Shown: positions 10,208-19,325, counted from the first letter of the stretch. The stretch is DNA of 64,000 nucleotides from an uncultured bacterium (GCA_902797965.1 CADBUY010000002.1:223827-287826), one strand, 5' to 3'. Numbers and translations: made by a program. The notes: generated from the letters alone by a model not told the origin.

Positions 10208-10297
10208 ATGGAATTTGACGGAACAGAAAATCGGTACAACAAATTCAGTAGGTCGGCTTTACAAAGCCGACAAATTATTTCAAAAATAAAATGTTGA
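10208..10297 (+). pseudogene. Truncated duplicate of the 5' end of the downstream radical SAM gene
   Basis: Encodes MEFDGTENRYNKFS, almost the same as the start of the gene at 10340 (MEFNGTENRYNKFS), then runs through a hairpin repeat GTCGGCTTT-AC-AAAGCCGAC (10252-10271) and stops with TGA after 29 codons. It looks like a copy of the gene start left behind after a short palindromic repeat inserted behind AAATTCAG. A short translated leader cannot be excluded. Confidence 0.55.
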
Positions 10298-10339
10298 CAC
10301 TGTATTACCAACCTGTATAGGAAAATAAAACATATAATT

Positions 10340-11356
10340 ATGGAATTTAACGGAACAGAAAATAGATATAATAAATTCAGCGATAAAAAAAATCTCCCTC
10401 GCCCAATGGGAGATGGTTGTGATGAGGGGGTAATAACTTATAATAATACGGATATCAGATACAATAAATTCAGTGACCACCTTAAACTAAAATTTGGAGC
10501 AAGAGTTTATAAAATTACTCTTGATGCAGGTTTTACCTGTCCTAATCGTGACGGAACAATCTCTACAGAGGGGTGCATTTTTTGTGATGAAAGCGGAAGT
10601 TTTTCACAATCTCATTCAAACCGGCTTAGCATAGAAGAACAGGTTAATGTAGGAGCTGATATACAAATAAAGAGATTTAAGGCAGAAAAATTTATGTCTT
10701 ATTTTCAAGCCTATACTAACACTTATAAACCTGTTAAAGAATTGGAAAAAATATATAAATCGGCACTTTGCCGTGATGATATAGTTGGTTTGTCAATCGG
10801 AACAAGACCTGATTGTGTAGATGAAGAAAAACTCAATCTTATAAGTACCTTTACCCCCGATTATTACACTTGGATTGAGTACGGCTTGCAGTCTGTTCAC
10901 AATAAAACTTTAAAAAAAATTAATCGTGGACACGATTACAAATGCTTTTTAGATGCTTACGAAAAAACAAAAAATAAAGGTATAAATATTTGTCTGCATG
11001 TTATCCTTAATCTCTTTGAAACCCATGAAGAAATGATGGAAACAGCTAAAACAATTGCAAAACTTGAGCCTGAAGGAGTAAAAATTCACATGCTGGTAGC
11101 TTTAGAAGGCACTAAATTAGCAGATATGTATAATAATGGTGAAATCAATTTTATGACTGAAGATGAATATGTTTCGGAAGTCTGTGATTTTCTTGAATAT
11201 TTACCCCCAAAAACAACAATTCACCGAGTTGCCGGAAACGGACACCGTTTAGAACTTGTTGCACCGAATTGGATAGGCAGAAAATTAGACACAATGAACC
11301 GCTTGGATAGAGAATTCCTTCGCCGTAATTCTTGGCAAGGTATAAAGTTTCAATAA
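10340..11356 (+). CDS. TIGR01212-type radical SAM protein (YhcC-like)
   Basis: 338 aa. Cytoplasmic radical SAM enzyme of unknown substrate. The family signature KFGARVYKITLDAGFTCPNRDGT is at about residues 50-72 and the cluster motif CPNRDGTISTEGCIFC provides the cysteines (the family uses a longer spacing than CxxxCxxC). The family normally starts near the RYNKFSDHLKLKFG stretch, so residues 1-40 are extra: RYNKFSD occurs at residues 9-15 and again at about 40-46, with a palindromic repeat (CCCTCGCCCAATGGGAG) translated between. Together with 10208 this makes three successive copies of the gene start. Confidence 0.9.
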   Translation: MEFNGTENRYNKFSDKKNLPRPMGDGCDEGVITYNNTDIRYNKFSDHLKLKFGARVYKITLDAGFTCPNRDGTISTEGCIFCDESGSFSQSHSNRLSIEEQVNVGADIQIKRFKAEKFMSYFQAYTNTYKPVKELEKIYKSALCRDDIVGLSIGTRPDCVDEEKLNLISTFTPDYYTWIEYGLQSVHNKTLKKINRGHDYKCFLDAYEKTKNKGINICLHVILNLFETHEEMMETAKTIAKLEPEGVKIHMLVALEGTKLADMYNNGEINFMTEDEYVSEVCDFLEYLPPKTTIHRVAGNGHRLELVAPNWIGRKLDTMNRLDREFLRRNSWQGIKFQ

Positions 11357-11359
11357 ATA

Positions 11360-11500
11360 AAGTAACAGATATAAGTAAAAGTGGGCACACATTCGTTTTG
11401 CCCACCCTACAAAACTATTTTTATTCAATCCAAATTATCACGGACAGTAACAGATATAAGTAAAAGTGGGCATGCATTCGCTTTGCCCACCCTACGAAAC
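11360..11500. repeat. Two tandem copies of a hairpin repeat (GTGGGCA...TGCCCAC type)
   Basis: AGTAACAGATATAAGTAAAA, then a hairpin GTGGGC...GCCCAC ending CCCTAC, occurs at 11360-11415 and again at 11446-11500 with a few base changes. A related hairpin GTGGAC...GTCCAC is at 35257-35285. The hairpin core belongs to the common GTAGGGTGGGC class of dispersed bacterial repeats. Confidence 0.65.
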
Positions 11501-11547
11501 TTAATAATTAATATCATTTCTTAATGTTTTATTATTTTTGTCATTAT

Positions 11548-11578
11548 AAAGCGACTTGATAAATATCAAGTCGCTTTA
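11548..11578. terminator. Bidirectional terminator hairpin downstream of the ribosomal operon
   Basis: Perfect stem AAAGCGACTTGAT / ATCAAGTCGCTTT with loop AAAT, about 90 bases beyond the rpsN stop codon and about 190 beyond the convergent radical SAM gene. The T-tract is imperfect on both strands. A GC-rich repeat (11608-11645) lies between it and rpsN. Confidence 0.6.
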
Positions 11579-11667
11579 TCAAATTACTATATTTAGCAAG
11601 TCCCACACATTCCCTCGCCCAAAGGGAGAGGGTTAGGGTGAGGGGTCAAACCATTATGAATTTACCC

Positions 11668-11874
11668 CTACCAGCTTGCTTTAGTTACGCCAGGAAGTAA
11701 ACCTTGGTGAGCCATCTTTCTCAAGCAGATTCTGCAAAGACCGAAATCTCTGTGGAAACCATGAGGACGACCGCAAATTGAGCATCTGTTATGTAATCTT
11801 ACAGATGGGTATTTACCCTTTGCTGCCAAGATTCTTCTTGTTTCTTCTTTATTTATCATCGCTTTCTTAGCCAT
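11668..11874 (-). CDS. rpsN: 30S ribosomal protein S14, zinc-binding type
   Basis: 68 aa. Zinc-ribbon S14: [20 protein letters not shown] supplies Cys31, Cys34, Cys47 and Cys50, and the C-terminal LPGVTKASW is canonical. About seven residues longer at the N-terminus than typical type Z S14. Last gene of the ribosomal cluster here: rpsH, rplF and the rest of the spc operon do not follow; a repeat cluster does. Confidence 0.97.
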   Translation of the reverse strand: MAKKAMINKEETRRILAAKGKYPSVRLHNRCSICGRPHGFHRDFGLCRICLRKMAHQGLLPGVTKASW

Positions 11875-11934
11875 GAATTTATCTCCTTTGTCTTTATTTT
11901 TGGTGCAATAAATTGCACCCTACTGTCTTAATAT

Positions 11935-12492
11935 TTACCCCTTCATACCTTTGAAAGGCATACCGAGTAATCTTAACAATTCTCTTGCTTCATCATCTGT
12001 ATTAGCAGTTGTGATAACAGATACGTTCATACCTTTTACCAAGTCAACTTCTTCATAAGTGATTTCAGGGAACAATGATTGTTCTTTTAAACCAAGAGTG
12101 TAGTTACCTCTGCCGTCAAAACTCTTTGCAGAAACACCACGGAAGTCACGAATACGAGGAAGAACTACGCAGATTAACTTTTGTAAGAAATCATACATTC
12201 TTTCACCACGTAATGTAACCATAGCACCGACAGGCATTCCTTCTCTTAATTTGTAAGATGCGATTGATTTTTTAGCCTTTGTAACTACTGCATGCTGACC
12301 TGCAATCTTTGTTAATTGAGCCTGAATTGCATCAGCTATTTTTGAGTTGTGAGAAGCTTCACCAACACCCATGTTTAAAACAATTTTGTGAAGTTTTGGA
12401 ATCATCATATCGTTTTTGTAACCGAATTTTTCTTTAAGTGCTGATTTAACTTCTTCTTCATATTTTGCTCTTAAGCTTTTTGTCTTTGTCAT
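11935..12492 (-). CDS. rplE: 50S ribosomal protein L5
   Basis: 185 aa. Binds 5S rRNA in the central protuberance. Recognised by [10 protein letters not shown] near residue 34, the [15 protein letters not shown] segment and the C-terminal [13 protein letters not shown]. Sits in canonical order between rplX and rpsN. The 123-base gap to rplX is unusually long for the operon and contains two TTTACCCC octamers and a GC-rich patch. Confidence 0.98.
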   Translation of the reverse strand: MTKTKSLRAKYEEEVKSALKEKFGYKNDMMIPKLHKIVLNMGVGEASHNSKIADAIQAQLTKIAGQHAVVTKAKKSIASYKLREGMPVGAMVTLRGERMYDFLQKLICVVLPRIRDFRGVSAKSFDGRGNYTLGLKEQSLFPEITYEEVDLVKGMNVSVITTANTDDEARELLRLLGMPFKGMKG

Positions 12493-12615
12493 TTTTCTAT
12501 TTCCTTATAATTGATACGATAGACCACAGCGGGCTTTCAATAACCTTTGAAATCTTGCAAAGAGCTAAATTATATTTACCCCTTTACCCCGACCCCCGGG
12601 CCGCGTATTTAGTGA

Positions 12616-12951
12616 TTATACGTCGAGTTGTTCACCACATTTTTTACAAACGCGAACTTTTTTTCCGTCAACGATTTTGTGTGCTACTCTTGTTGCTTTT
12701 TCGCAGCTTGGGCATATTATCATAACGTTTGATGAATCCAAAGGAGCTTCCTTTTTAATCAATCCGCCTTGAATACCATAAGCAGGATTAGCCTTTGTAG
12801 CCTTGGTAATCATATTAACACCTTCAACAATTACTTGTCCTTCAGAAGGTATAGCTTTTTTAATGTTACCTTGTTTTCCTTTATCTTTGCCTGCTGTAAC
12901 AACGACTCTATCGCCGGTTTTTACATGAAGGCTTTTTCTTGAATTTGCCAT
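12616..12951 (-). CDS. rplX: 50S ribosomal protein L24
   Basis: 111 aa. Early-assembly protein with the KOW motif GDRVVVTAGKDKGKQG at residues 12-27. The C-terminal part carries CPSC...CKKC (about residues 79-107), a zinc-ribbon-like arrangement found in many bacterial L24 proteins. In order after rplN. Confidence 0.97.
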   Translation of the reverse strand: MANSRKSLHVKTGDRVVVTAGKDKGKQGNIKKAIPSEGQVIVEGVNMITKATKANPAYGIQGGLIKKEAPLDSSNVMIICPSCEKATRVAHKIVDGKKVRVCKKCGEQLDV

Positions 12952-13009
12952 TTTAATTTCTCCATTTTTTCTTTTTTTGAGGGACTTTTAGCTTTTTCTA
13001 AAAGAAAAA

Positions 13010-13378
13010 CTAAATTACCTCAGGTGCAAGTGAAACAATCTTCATGAAGTTTTTATCACGAAGTTCTCTTGCTACAGGTCCAAATACACGGGTTCCTCTT
13101 GGGTTACCGTCTTTTGCGATAATTACTGCAGCATTTTCATCAAATCTGATAACAGAACCGTCAGCACGTTTGATATCATGTTTTGTTCTTACGATAACTG
13201 CTTTTACTACTTCAGATTTTTTAACTGTCATATTAGGAGTTGCATCCTTAACAGTTGCTACAACAACATCACCAACTGATGCAAATTTTTTGTTTGAACT
13301 ACCCATAACACGGATAACTAACAATTCTTTTGCACCTGTATTATCAGCGACTACTAGTCTTGTTTCTTGTTGTATCAT
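13010..13378 (-). CDS. rplN: 50S ribosomal protein L14
   Basis: 122 aa, exact family length. [20 protein letters not shown] start and the [17 protein letters not shown] segment are diagnostic. Preceded by a 100-base gap that holds a GTTGGGTCT-type hairpin repeat at 13401-13430. Confidence 0.98.
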   Translation of the reverse strand: MIQQETRLVVADNTGAKELLVIRVMGSSNKKFASVGDVVVATVKDATPNMTVKKSEVVKAVIVRTKHDIKRADGSVIRFDENAAVIIAKDGNPRGTRVFGPVARELRDKNFMKIVSLAPEVI

Positions 13379-13400
13379 TTTCCTTTTCCTTTTCTTTTTT

Positions 13401-13430
13401 GTTGGGGTTATAGACCCAACCTACCTTTGG
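13401..13430. repeat. Hairpin repeat ending CCCAACCTAC in the ribosomal operon
   Basis: GTTGGGGTTATAGACCCAAC followed by CTAC, between rplN and rpsQ. The same class, a stem that varies with a constant ACCTAC or CCCTAC end, occurs at 11902-11923, 16776-16800, 19731-19752, 19771-19792 and 19807-19834. Confidence 0.6.
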
Positions 13431-13478
13431 GATTTACCCCCACAGCGCATTACTTATTCAGCAATGATGTTTTAATTA

Positions 13479-13724
13479 CTACTTAGCTTTTTCTACGATA
13501 GATTCTACAACCCATCTCTTGCTTCCTGAAATTGGTTTAGATTCAATTATTCTAACTGTATCACCTACACCGCATTCATTATTAGCATCATGAGCTTTAT
13601 AGTTTTTATTAGATTCAATAATCTTTTTATATTTTGGGTGCGGATCATAAGATGCAACTTTTACTACAACAGTTTTGTCCATCTTATCTGATATAACTAC
13701 ACCTTGTTTTTCTTTCTTAGGCAT
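13479..13724 (-). CDS. rpsQ: 30S ribosomal protein S17
   Basis: 81 aa from ATG 13724, chosen because GGAGG lies just upstream on the minus strand and the protein then starts MPKKEKQGVVISDKMDKTVVV; an upstream in-frame ATG at 13766 lies inside rpmC. Overlaps the end of rpmC by 8 bases, suggesting translational coupling. Binds 16S rRNA early in assembly. Confidence 0.96.
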   Translation of the reverse strand: MPKKEKQGVVISDKMDKTVVVKVASYDPHPKYKKIIESNKNYKAHDANNECGVGDTVRIIESKPISGSKRWVVESIVEKAK

Positions 13725-13914
13725 TAGCTGCCTCCTTTTCTTTAATAACAGTCTTAGCTTGAGCAATTGCTCTTTTTGTCTTAGATATTTCAGCAGTGTT
13801 TTCTAATTTATGCATAGATAATTTAATTCTAGCATCCATCAAAGCTTTTTTTGAATCTAAAACGAATTGGTTAAGTTCTTCAACTGTTTTTTCACGCATT
13901 TCACTTAATTTCAT
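13717..13914 (-). CDS. rpmC: 50S ribosomal protein L29
   Basis: 65 aa, family length. MKLSEMREKTVEELNQF start and a two-helix K/A/E-rich body typical of L29, which sits at the peptide exit tunnel. Follows rplP by 16 bases and overlaps rpsQ. Confidence 0.96.
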   Translation of the reverse strand: MKLSEMREKTVEELNQFVLDSKKALMDARIKLSMHKLENTAEISKTKRAIAQAKTVIKEKEAANA

Positions 13915-13930
13915 TGTTTTATTTCCTTAA

Positions 13931-14347
13931 TTAGTTTTGTGCTTCCTTTTCGATTACCTTAACTTTAATTGGTAACTTTTGTGCTGCAAGCTCTAAAGCA
14001 TGAACAGCAACTTCTCTGTCAAAGTAATCAAGTTCAAATAAGATTCTGTTTGGTTTTACAACCGCTACCCAGTATTCTACATTACCTTTACCTGAACCCA
14101 TACGAGTTTCAGCAGGTTTTGCAGTAATCGGTTTGTCCGGGAATATTTTAATCCAAACGTTACCGCCACGTTTGATTTCTCTTGTCATTGCACGTCTTGC
14201 AGCTTCTATCTGACGGCTTGTAATCCAGCCGGGTTCAAGAGCTCTAAGAGCATAACGACCGAATTCGAAATCAACACCTCTTGTTTCGGTGCCTTTCATT
14301 CTACCTTTCATTTGTTTGCGGTATTTTGTTTTCTTCGGCATTAACAT
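13931..14347 (-). CDS. rplP: 50S ribosomal protein L16
   Basis: 138 aa. Start [19 protein letters not shown] matches the conserved L16 N-terminus and has AGGAG ten bases upstream. The [11 protein letters not shown] and [13 protein letters not shown] segments are diagnostic. Close to A-site tRNA in the ribosome. Confidence 0.98.
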   Translation of the reverse strand: MLMPKKTKYRKQMKGRMKGTETRGVDFEFGRYALRALEPGWITSRQIEAARRAMTREIKRGGNVWIKIFPDKPITAKPAETRMGSGKGNVEYWVAVVKPNRILFELDYFDREVAVHALELAAQKLPIKVKVIEKEAQN

Positions 14348-14368
14348 TATTATTGTTCTCCTAATTTA

Positions 14369-15103
14369 CTATTTTGTTTCTACTGCTTTACGTTTTCCGC
14401 GTCTGCCTTGGAAACGTTCGCCGGAATTGTTTTCTTTTGAGCTTTTTGATTTGATGTTCATGTCTGCTTTTTCGCCAGGCATTAGGTTGCCTTTGAAAAT
14501 CCAAACCTTAACACCAATCTTACCCATGATTGTATCAGCTTCTGTAAAACCATAGTCAACGTCAGCTCTAAGAGTTTGAAGAGGAATTCTTCCTTCTTTA
14601 GCCCATTCTGAACGAGCGATTTCAGCACCGCCTAAACGACCAGATACCATAATTTTAATACCTTGAGCACCTGCTCTCATCGTTCTTTGCATAGCTTGTT
14701 TCATAGCTCTTCTGAATGCAATACGTTTTTCAAGTTGTTGAGCAACAGATTCTGCAACTAAAAGAGCATCTACATCAATTCTTGCTACTTCTACAACATT
14801 TATAACTACAGGTTTACCTAAATATTTTGAAACTTCTGCTTTAAGTTCTTCAATACCTTGACCGCCTCTGCCTACTACAATACCCGGCTTAGCTGTTACA
14901 ACAGTGATAGTAACATTTTGAGACTTTCTATCAATCATGATATTTGCAACACCTGCTGCATATAGTTTCTTCTTGATAAATTTTCTGATTTTAGCATCTT
15001 CTGCTACATTTGCGGCATAATCTTTGAAGTTAGCGTACCAAGTACTGTCCCAAGGTCTGATTATACCTACTCTAAATCCTTTTGGATGTGTTTTTTGTCC
15101 CAT
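14369..15103 (-). CDS. rpsC: 30S ribosomal protein S3
   Basis: 244 aa. Start [20 protein letters not shown] is canonical; a KH RNA-binding region lies around residues 60-105 ([12 protein letters not shown]) and [14 protein letters not shown] is the conserved C-domain motif. The last about 30 residues are charged and low-complexity. Part of the mRNA entry site. Confidence 0.98.
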   Translation of the reverse strand: MGQKTHPKGFRVGIIRPWDSTWYANFKDYAANVAEDAKIRKFIKKKLYAAGVANIMIDRKSQNVTITVVTAKPGIVVGRGGQGIEELKAEVSKYLGKPVVINVVEVARIDVDALLVAESVAQQLEKRIAFRRAMKQAMQRTMRAGAQGIKIMVSGRLGGAEIARSEWAKEGRIPLQTLRADVDYGFTEADTIMGKIGVKVWIFKGNLMPGEKADMNIKSKSSKENNSGERFQGRRGKRKAVETK

Positions 15104-15132
15104 TTTTTCTACCTTTATTTTCTTTTACTAAC

Positions 15133-15474
15133 TTACGCTTTTGCGCCATCGCTTACTTTTACGGTAAGATGTGACGTTCTTTTGAGTCTTTTGTATATTC
15201 TACCTTGAGCTCTTGGCTTACCTCTTTTGTATGTTGCGCTTTCATCAGCATAGATTTCTGAAATCTTTAATGCTTCTGCTTTTACGCCATCTTTTTCATA
15301 AGCATTTGCTGCTGCAGCTTTTACGTTCTTTTCAACAACTTTTGCTGCGAAATATGGCATAAATCTCAACATATCAAGAGCTTCAGTAACAGCTTTACCT
15401 CTTACTTCGTTGATTACTCTGCGAAGTTTTCTTGCTGTCATTTTAATATCAGTTTGTCTTGATTTAGCTTCCAT
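15133..15474 (-). CDS. rplV: 50S ribosomal protein L22
   Basis: 113 aa. Lines the exit tunnel. ARKLRRVINEVRGKAVTEAL and the C-terminal RAQGRIYKRLKRTSHLTV loop region are typical. Canonical position between rpsS and rpsC. Confidence 0.97.
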   Translation of the reverse strand: MEAKSRQTDIKMTARKLRRVINEVRGKAVTEALDMLRFMPYFAAKVVEKNVKAAAANAYEKDGVKAEALKISEIYADESATYKRGKPRAQGRIYKRLKRTSHLTVKVSDGAKA

Positions 15475-15528
15475 TTTTATTTTCCTTATATTAATTAATT
15501 TTAATTAACTCTAGTTTACGTTTGAGGA

Positions 15529-15810
15529 CTAACCTCTTTTTGCTGTTTTATCAGATCCAGCATGACCTTTGTATAATCTTGTAGGTGCGAATTCACCTAA
15601 TCTATGCCCAATCATTTGCTCTGTTACGTATACAGGAACATGTGTTTTGCCGTTGTGAACAGCAATTGTATGTCCTAACATATCAGGAATAATCATGGAT
15701 GCTCTTGACCAAGTCTTTACAACTTTCTTTTCTGAATTTTCATTCATCTTGTTGATTTTCTTTTGAAGAGCTTCTTCTACGTATGGGCCCTTTTTTAATG
15801 AACGTGCCAT
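15529..15810 (-). CDS. rpsS: 30S ribosomal protein S19
   Basis: 93 aa. [19 protein letters not shown] start, then [27 protein letters not shown], then [11 protein letters not shown]. In order after rplB; the intervening 99 bases carry GGGGTAAA at 15865 and TTTACCCC at 15889. Confidence 0.98.
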   Translation of the reverse strand: MARSLKKGPYVEEALQKKINKMNENSEKKVVKTWSRASMIIPDMLGHTIAVHNGKTHVPVYVTEQMIGHRLGEFAPTRLYKGHAGSDKTAKRG

Positions 15811-15909
15811 TAATTTCTCCTTTGTATATTAGTAATAATGTTTCTAATTATTTTTTTTGCTCAGGGGGTAAATATTTATTTACATTTATTTACCCCTTTT
15901 CCAGCTATC

Positions 15910-16737
15910 TTACTTTGTACGTCTTCTTACAATAAGTTTATCAGAAGCCTTACCTTGTTTTCTTGTCTTATAACCAAGAGCAGGTTTACCCCAAGGTGTT
16001 TTCGGATGTCCGCCAGGACCGGTTTTACCTTCACCACCACCGTGAGGGTGATCACATGGGTTCATTGTTACACCACGAACGGTAGGTCTAACGCCCATAT
16101 ATCTCTTTCTGCCGGCTTTACCAATCTTAAGGTTCTTGAATTCTGAGTTTCCAAGAGTTCCGATTGTTGCCATACATTCTTTTCTAATCATTCTCATTTC
16201 GCCTGAAGGTAACTTAACTGTTACATAATTACCTTCTTTTGCCATAACTTGTGCAAAGTTACCTGCTGAACGAACGAGTTTTGCACCTCTGCCGGGAATC
16301 ATTTCAATATTGTGAACAATTGTACCTAATGGTATAAGTTCCAAAGGAAGTGCATTACCTGTCTGAACGGTTGCTTCCGGTCCTGAAACGATTACATCAC
16401 CAACATTCAATCCTTCCGGTGTTAGGATATATCTTTTTTCACCATCTGCATAGAATACTAATGAAATTCTTACGTTTCTGTTTGGATCGTATTCAATAGT
16501 TTTAACAGTTGCCGGTACTCCGAATTTTTCTCTACGGAAATCAACAACACGATATGATTGTTTTACACCGCCACCTTTATGACGACAAGTAATTCTACCG
16601 GTATTGTTACGACCAGCAGTCTTTTTTATATTCATCAATAAAGATTTTTCAGGAGTTTGAGTAGTGATTTCTTGGTAATCACTTTTCATCATACCTCTTT
16701 GTCCCGGAGATGTCGGATTAATTTTTCTGATTGCCAT
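15910..16737 (-). CDS. rplB: 50S ribosomal protein L2
   Basis: 275 aa. Peptidyl-transferase region protein. [35 protein letters not shown], and the C-terminal [20 protein letters not shown] loop containing the conserved HPHGGG are all present. Canonical position. Confidence 0.98.
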   Translation of the reverse strand: MAIRKINPTSPGQRGMMKSDYQEITTQTPEKSLLMNIKKTAGRNNTGRITCRHKGGGVKQSYRVVDFRREKFGVPATVKTIEYDPNRNVRISLVFYADGEKRYILTPEGLNVGDVIVSGPEATVQTGNALPLELIPLGTIVHNIEMIPGRGAKLVRSAGNFAQVMAKEGNYVTVKLPSGEMRMIRKECMATIGTLGNSEFKNLKIGKAGRKRYMGVRPTVRGVTMNPCDHPHGGGEGKTGPGGHPKTPWGKPALGYKTRKQGKASDKLIVRRRTK

Positions 16738-16775
16738 TTTTCTTTCTCCTATTACTATCTTTTTTTGGCTTTACG

Positions 16776-16800
16776 TTGTTGGGTTTTTCACCCAACCTGC
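16776..16800. repeat. Hairpin repeat between rplW and rplB
   Basis: GTTGGGTTTTTCACCCAAC followed by CTGC, same class as 13401-13430. It sits in the 107-base rplW-rplB spacer. Confidence 0.55.
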
Positions 16801-16844
16801 TTCATACTATTTACTATACCGGATTTACACCGGTTTACGCTATA

Positions 16845-17147
16845 CTATATAGCTGTTAATTCTTCGATAGGATCGCCTTCAACAGTAACGATTGCTTTCT
16901 TAGAAGAATCTGTTCTGCCAAATTTCATACCCATTCTTTTTTCGTGAGAAGGCATATAAACTGTTTGAACCTTCTTAACTTTTCTGCCAGGGAATGCAAG
17001 TTCAACTGCTTGTGCAATTTCAACTTTAGTTGCATCTTTTTGTACTTCAAAAGTATATTTTCCCTGAGCGGTTGCCATCATTGATTTTTCTGTAATGATA
17101 GGTTTTTTAATAACATCATATAATTTTTCTTTATTTGTTCTAGCCAT
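16845..17147 (-). CDS. rplW: 50S ribosomal protein L23
   Basis: 100 aa. Exit-tunnel protein and SRP/trigger factor docking site. YDVIKKPIITEKSMM near the N-terminus and VKKVQTVYMPSHEKRMG are typical. Its start codon overlaps the rplD stop at 17147, indicating translational coupling. Confidence 0.97.
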   Translation of the reverse strand: MARTNKEKLYDVIKKPIITEKSMMATAQGKYTFEVQKDATKVEIAQAVELAFPGRKVKKVQTVYMPSHEKRMGMKFGRTDSSKKAIVTVEGDPIEELTAI

Positions 17148-17773
17148 TATTGTAACCTCTCTGTTATTGTTTCTACAGCCTTTTCAGTCATTACAACAAA
17201 ATCAGCCTCTAATAAGTCTTTTACGTTTAAGTTTGATGGTAATAATAACTTAACTGATGGAATATTACCTGCTGCCAAACTTAAGTTTTTATTTTCTTCA
17301 GCATTTGTATCTGCGATAACTAAAATCTTGCCAGATAAATTAAGGGATTTAATAATACCTGCCATTAATTTAGTCTTTGGAGCATCAATTGCTGAAAAGT
17401 CTTTAACGATAACTAGTTGTTCTTCTCTTGCTGAAAGTGCAGATTTAAGAGCTAACTTTCTAGCCTTTTGAGGCATGTTAATTTCGTAGCTTCTTGGTTT
17501 AGGTCCAAATACTACACCACCACCTGCAAATAAAGGTGAACGTAGAGAACCTGCTCTTGCACGGCCTGTACCTTTTTGTTTCCAAGGTTTTTTACCGCCG
17601 CCTGATACTTCTGCTCTTGTTTTTGCACAAGCAGAACCTTGTCTTGCGTTATTTAATTGTCTTCTTAATGCTAAGTGCATTACATGAATATTAGGTTCTA
17701 CACCAAAAACTTCTTTTGATAATGTGATTTCACCTAATGCTTCACCATTTGTATTTAATAATTGTTTCGACAT
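17147..17773 (-). CDS. rplD: 50S ribosomal protein L4
   Basis: 208 aa. Diagnostic segment RQGSACAKTRAEVSGGGKKPWKQKGTGRARAGS at about residues 42-74 (tunnel loop), then RKLALKSALSAR. In some bacteria L4 autoregulates the S10 operon; nothing here decides that. Confidence 0.97.
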   Translation of the reverse strand: MSKQLLNTNGEALGEITLSKEVFGVEPNIHVMHLALRRQLNNARQGSACAKTRAEVSGGGKKPWKQKGTGRARAGSLRSPLFAGGGVVFGPKPRSYEINMPQKARKLALKSALSAREEQLVIVKDFSAIDAPKTKLMAGIIKSLNLSGKILVIADTNAEENKNLSLAAGNIPSVKLLLPSNLNVKDLLEADFVVMTEKAVETITERLQ

Positions 17774-17851
17774 TGTTTTCCTTACTTTCCCTTACCTCTT
17801 TCAAATTCTCTAAAGAATAAGTTTTATATGGCAAGTCCTATTTTCTAATAT

Positions 17852-18490
17852 TTAGCCATTCCATTTAGTTCTTGTAGGAACGATTGTAACCAATCTTCCT
17901 TCGCAACCGGGAACTGAGCCTTTGATTAAAACTAAACCGTTTTCAGAATCAACCTTAACAAGTTTAAGTTTTGTGATTGTAACTCTTTCATTACCCATGT
18001 TACCAGCCATTCTTTTACCTTTGATAACACGAGAAGGAGTTGTACCTGCACCGATTGAACCAGGTTCTCTGTGGTTCTTAGAACCATGAGCCATTGGTCC
18101 TCTTCCAAAGTTCCATCTTTTAACAGTACCTTGGAAACCTTTACCGATTGAAGTACCTGTTACATCAACTTTTTGAACATCGTTCAAAACTGATAAATCA
18201 AGTTCTTGACCTACTTTATAATCTTGAGGATTTTCTACTCTGAATTCTTGAAGATGTCTAAAGCTGTCTAAACCGTTTTTCTTAAAGTGACCTATTTCAG
18301 CTTTTGTTAAGTGTTTTTCTTTAGCTTCAACAGTACCAACTTGTATTGCATTGTAACCATCTGTTTCAACAGTTTTAACCTGAGTTACAACTGTTTTACC
18401 AACTTGGATTACAGTTACAGGAACAGCCAAACCTTCTGAATCAAAGATTTGAGTCATTCCAACCTTTTTACCTATTACACCTAATGTCAT
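17852..18490 (-). CDS. rplC: 50S ribosomal protein L3
   Basis: 212 aa. GVIGKKVGMTQIFDSEGLAVPVTVI start, and the conserved KGFQGTVKRWNFGRGPMAHGSKNHREPGS region near residues 118-148. Preceded by an unusually long 309-base gap after rpsJ. Confidence 0.98.
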   Translation of the reverse strand: MTLGVIGKKVGMTQIFDSEGLAVPVTVIQVGKTVVTQVKTVETDGYNAIQVGTVEAKEKHLTKAEIGHFKKNGLDSFRHLQEFRVENPQDYKVGQELDLSVLNDVQKVDVTGTSIGKGFQGTVKRWNFGRGPMAHGSKNHREPGSIGAGTTPSRVIKGKRMAGNMGNERVTITKLKLVKVDSENGLVLIKGSVPGCEGRLVTIVPTRTKWNG

Positions 18491-18532
18491 GTGTCTATCC
18501 TTTCCGACATATATACGAGCAGAATTATTCTG

Positions 18533-18622
18533 TCATACAAATATGCCTTTCATCTTGCGAGCGCTACCTTTAGTCTCTTTACCAATCATTTGGGTTTTGC
18601 TTAACCCACGGGGGCTTACCAT
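18533..18622 (-). CDS. Possible small basic peptide in the rpsJ-rplC gap
   Basis: An ATG at 18622 opens 29 lysine- and glycine-rich codons (MVSPRGLSKTQMIGKETKG...) ending TGA at 18533; the frame is open for about 13 more codons upstream. Base composition is more GC-rich than the gap around it. There is no good Shine-Dalgarno and I recognise no family. It could be a decayed gene, a leader peptide or chance. The rest of the 309-base gap holds a TATAAT-like box near 18690 (minus) and a GC-rich palindromic repeat at 18741-18786. Confidence 0.25.
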   Translation of the reverse strand: MVSPRGLSKTQMIGKETKGSARKMKGIFV

Positions 18623-18740
18623 CAGTTCTGTAGTTTCACCAAGGTCTTTTCTACATTTACCCTACCCCGTTGTAGTTCACATTATATGCATAATGCTATT
18701 ATTAAGTTTTCAAATTCGGAACCAGTGTTTTGTGAGGATT

Positions 18741-18786
18741 AACCCCACCCCGAAATCAAAGATTTCGACCCTCCCTCAAGGGGCGG
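18741..18786. repeat. GC-rich palindromic repeat between rpsJ and rplC
   Basis: CCCCACCCCGAAATC-AAA-GATTTCGACCCTCCCTCAAGGGGCGGG: an inner GAAATC/GATTTC hairpin plus CCCTCC/GGGGCGGG arms. Same GC-rich class as 8770 and 19631. Confidence 0.5.
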
Positions 18787-18799
18787 GTTTGAAGTTAAA

Positions 18800-19120
18800 T
18801 TATAATTTAACTTCAATATCAACACCAGCAGGTAAGTCTAATCTACTCAATTCTTCTGTAGTTTGTTGAGTAGGTTCGTAAATATCGATAATACGTTTAT
18901 GAGTTCTAATCTCAAAGTGTTCACGTGATTTTTTATCAACGTGTGGTGAACGTAATACACAATAAATACGTCTTTTAGTTGGTAAAGGAATAGGTCCGGC
19001 TACTTTAGCGTCTGTTCTTTTAGCAGTTTCTACGATTTTTTCAGCTGATACATCAACTAATTTGTGTTCGTAAGATCTTAAACAAACTCTAATTCTTTGT
19101 CTTTTTGAATCTGTTGCCAT
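18800..19120 (-). CDS. rpsJ: 30S ribosomal protein S10
   Basis: 106 aa from ATG 19120 (AAGGA upstream; [20 protein letters not shown] matches S10); an upstream ATG at 19150 adds ten non-conserved residues. Also the NusE transcription antitermination factor in bacteria. Head of the S10 cluster on the minus strand: rpsJ-rplC-rplD-rplW-rplB-rpsS-rplV-rpsC-rplP-rpmC-rpsQ-rplN-rplX-rplE-rpsN. The str operon (rpsL, rpsG, fusA, tuf) is not upstream. Confidence 0.97.
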   Translation of the reverse strand: MATDSKRQRIRVCLRSYEHKLVDVSAEKIVETAKRTDAKVAGPIPLPTKRRIYCVLRSPHVDKKSREHFEIRTHKRIIDIYEPTQQTTEELSRLDLPAGVDIEVKL

Positions 19121-19229
19121 TGTTTTTTCCTTTATTTTTGTATTTAACATTCCGATCGTATATCAATAACCGATTGGCATTTAACCTTATCCAGCCAATT
19201 CCGATTTCCGACTCGGGCTATTACTTTCG

Positions 19230-19259
19230 ACTATAGCATTTTAATCGTAATTCAAACAA
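19230..19259 (-). promoter_or_regulatory. Candidate promoter of the S10 operon
   Basis: Minus strand TTGTTT (19254-19259), 18-base spacer, TATAGT (19230-19235), about 110 bases upstream of the rpsJ start. Inferred from sequence alone. Confidence 0.4.
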
Positions 19260-19325
19260 AAATCACTGTCAACAGGGGAGGGGGGTAAATGTCGAACAGC
19301 GTGTTAAAAATTTTTACAAAAATTT

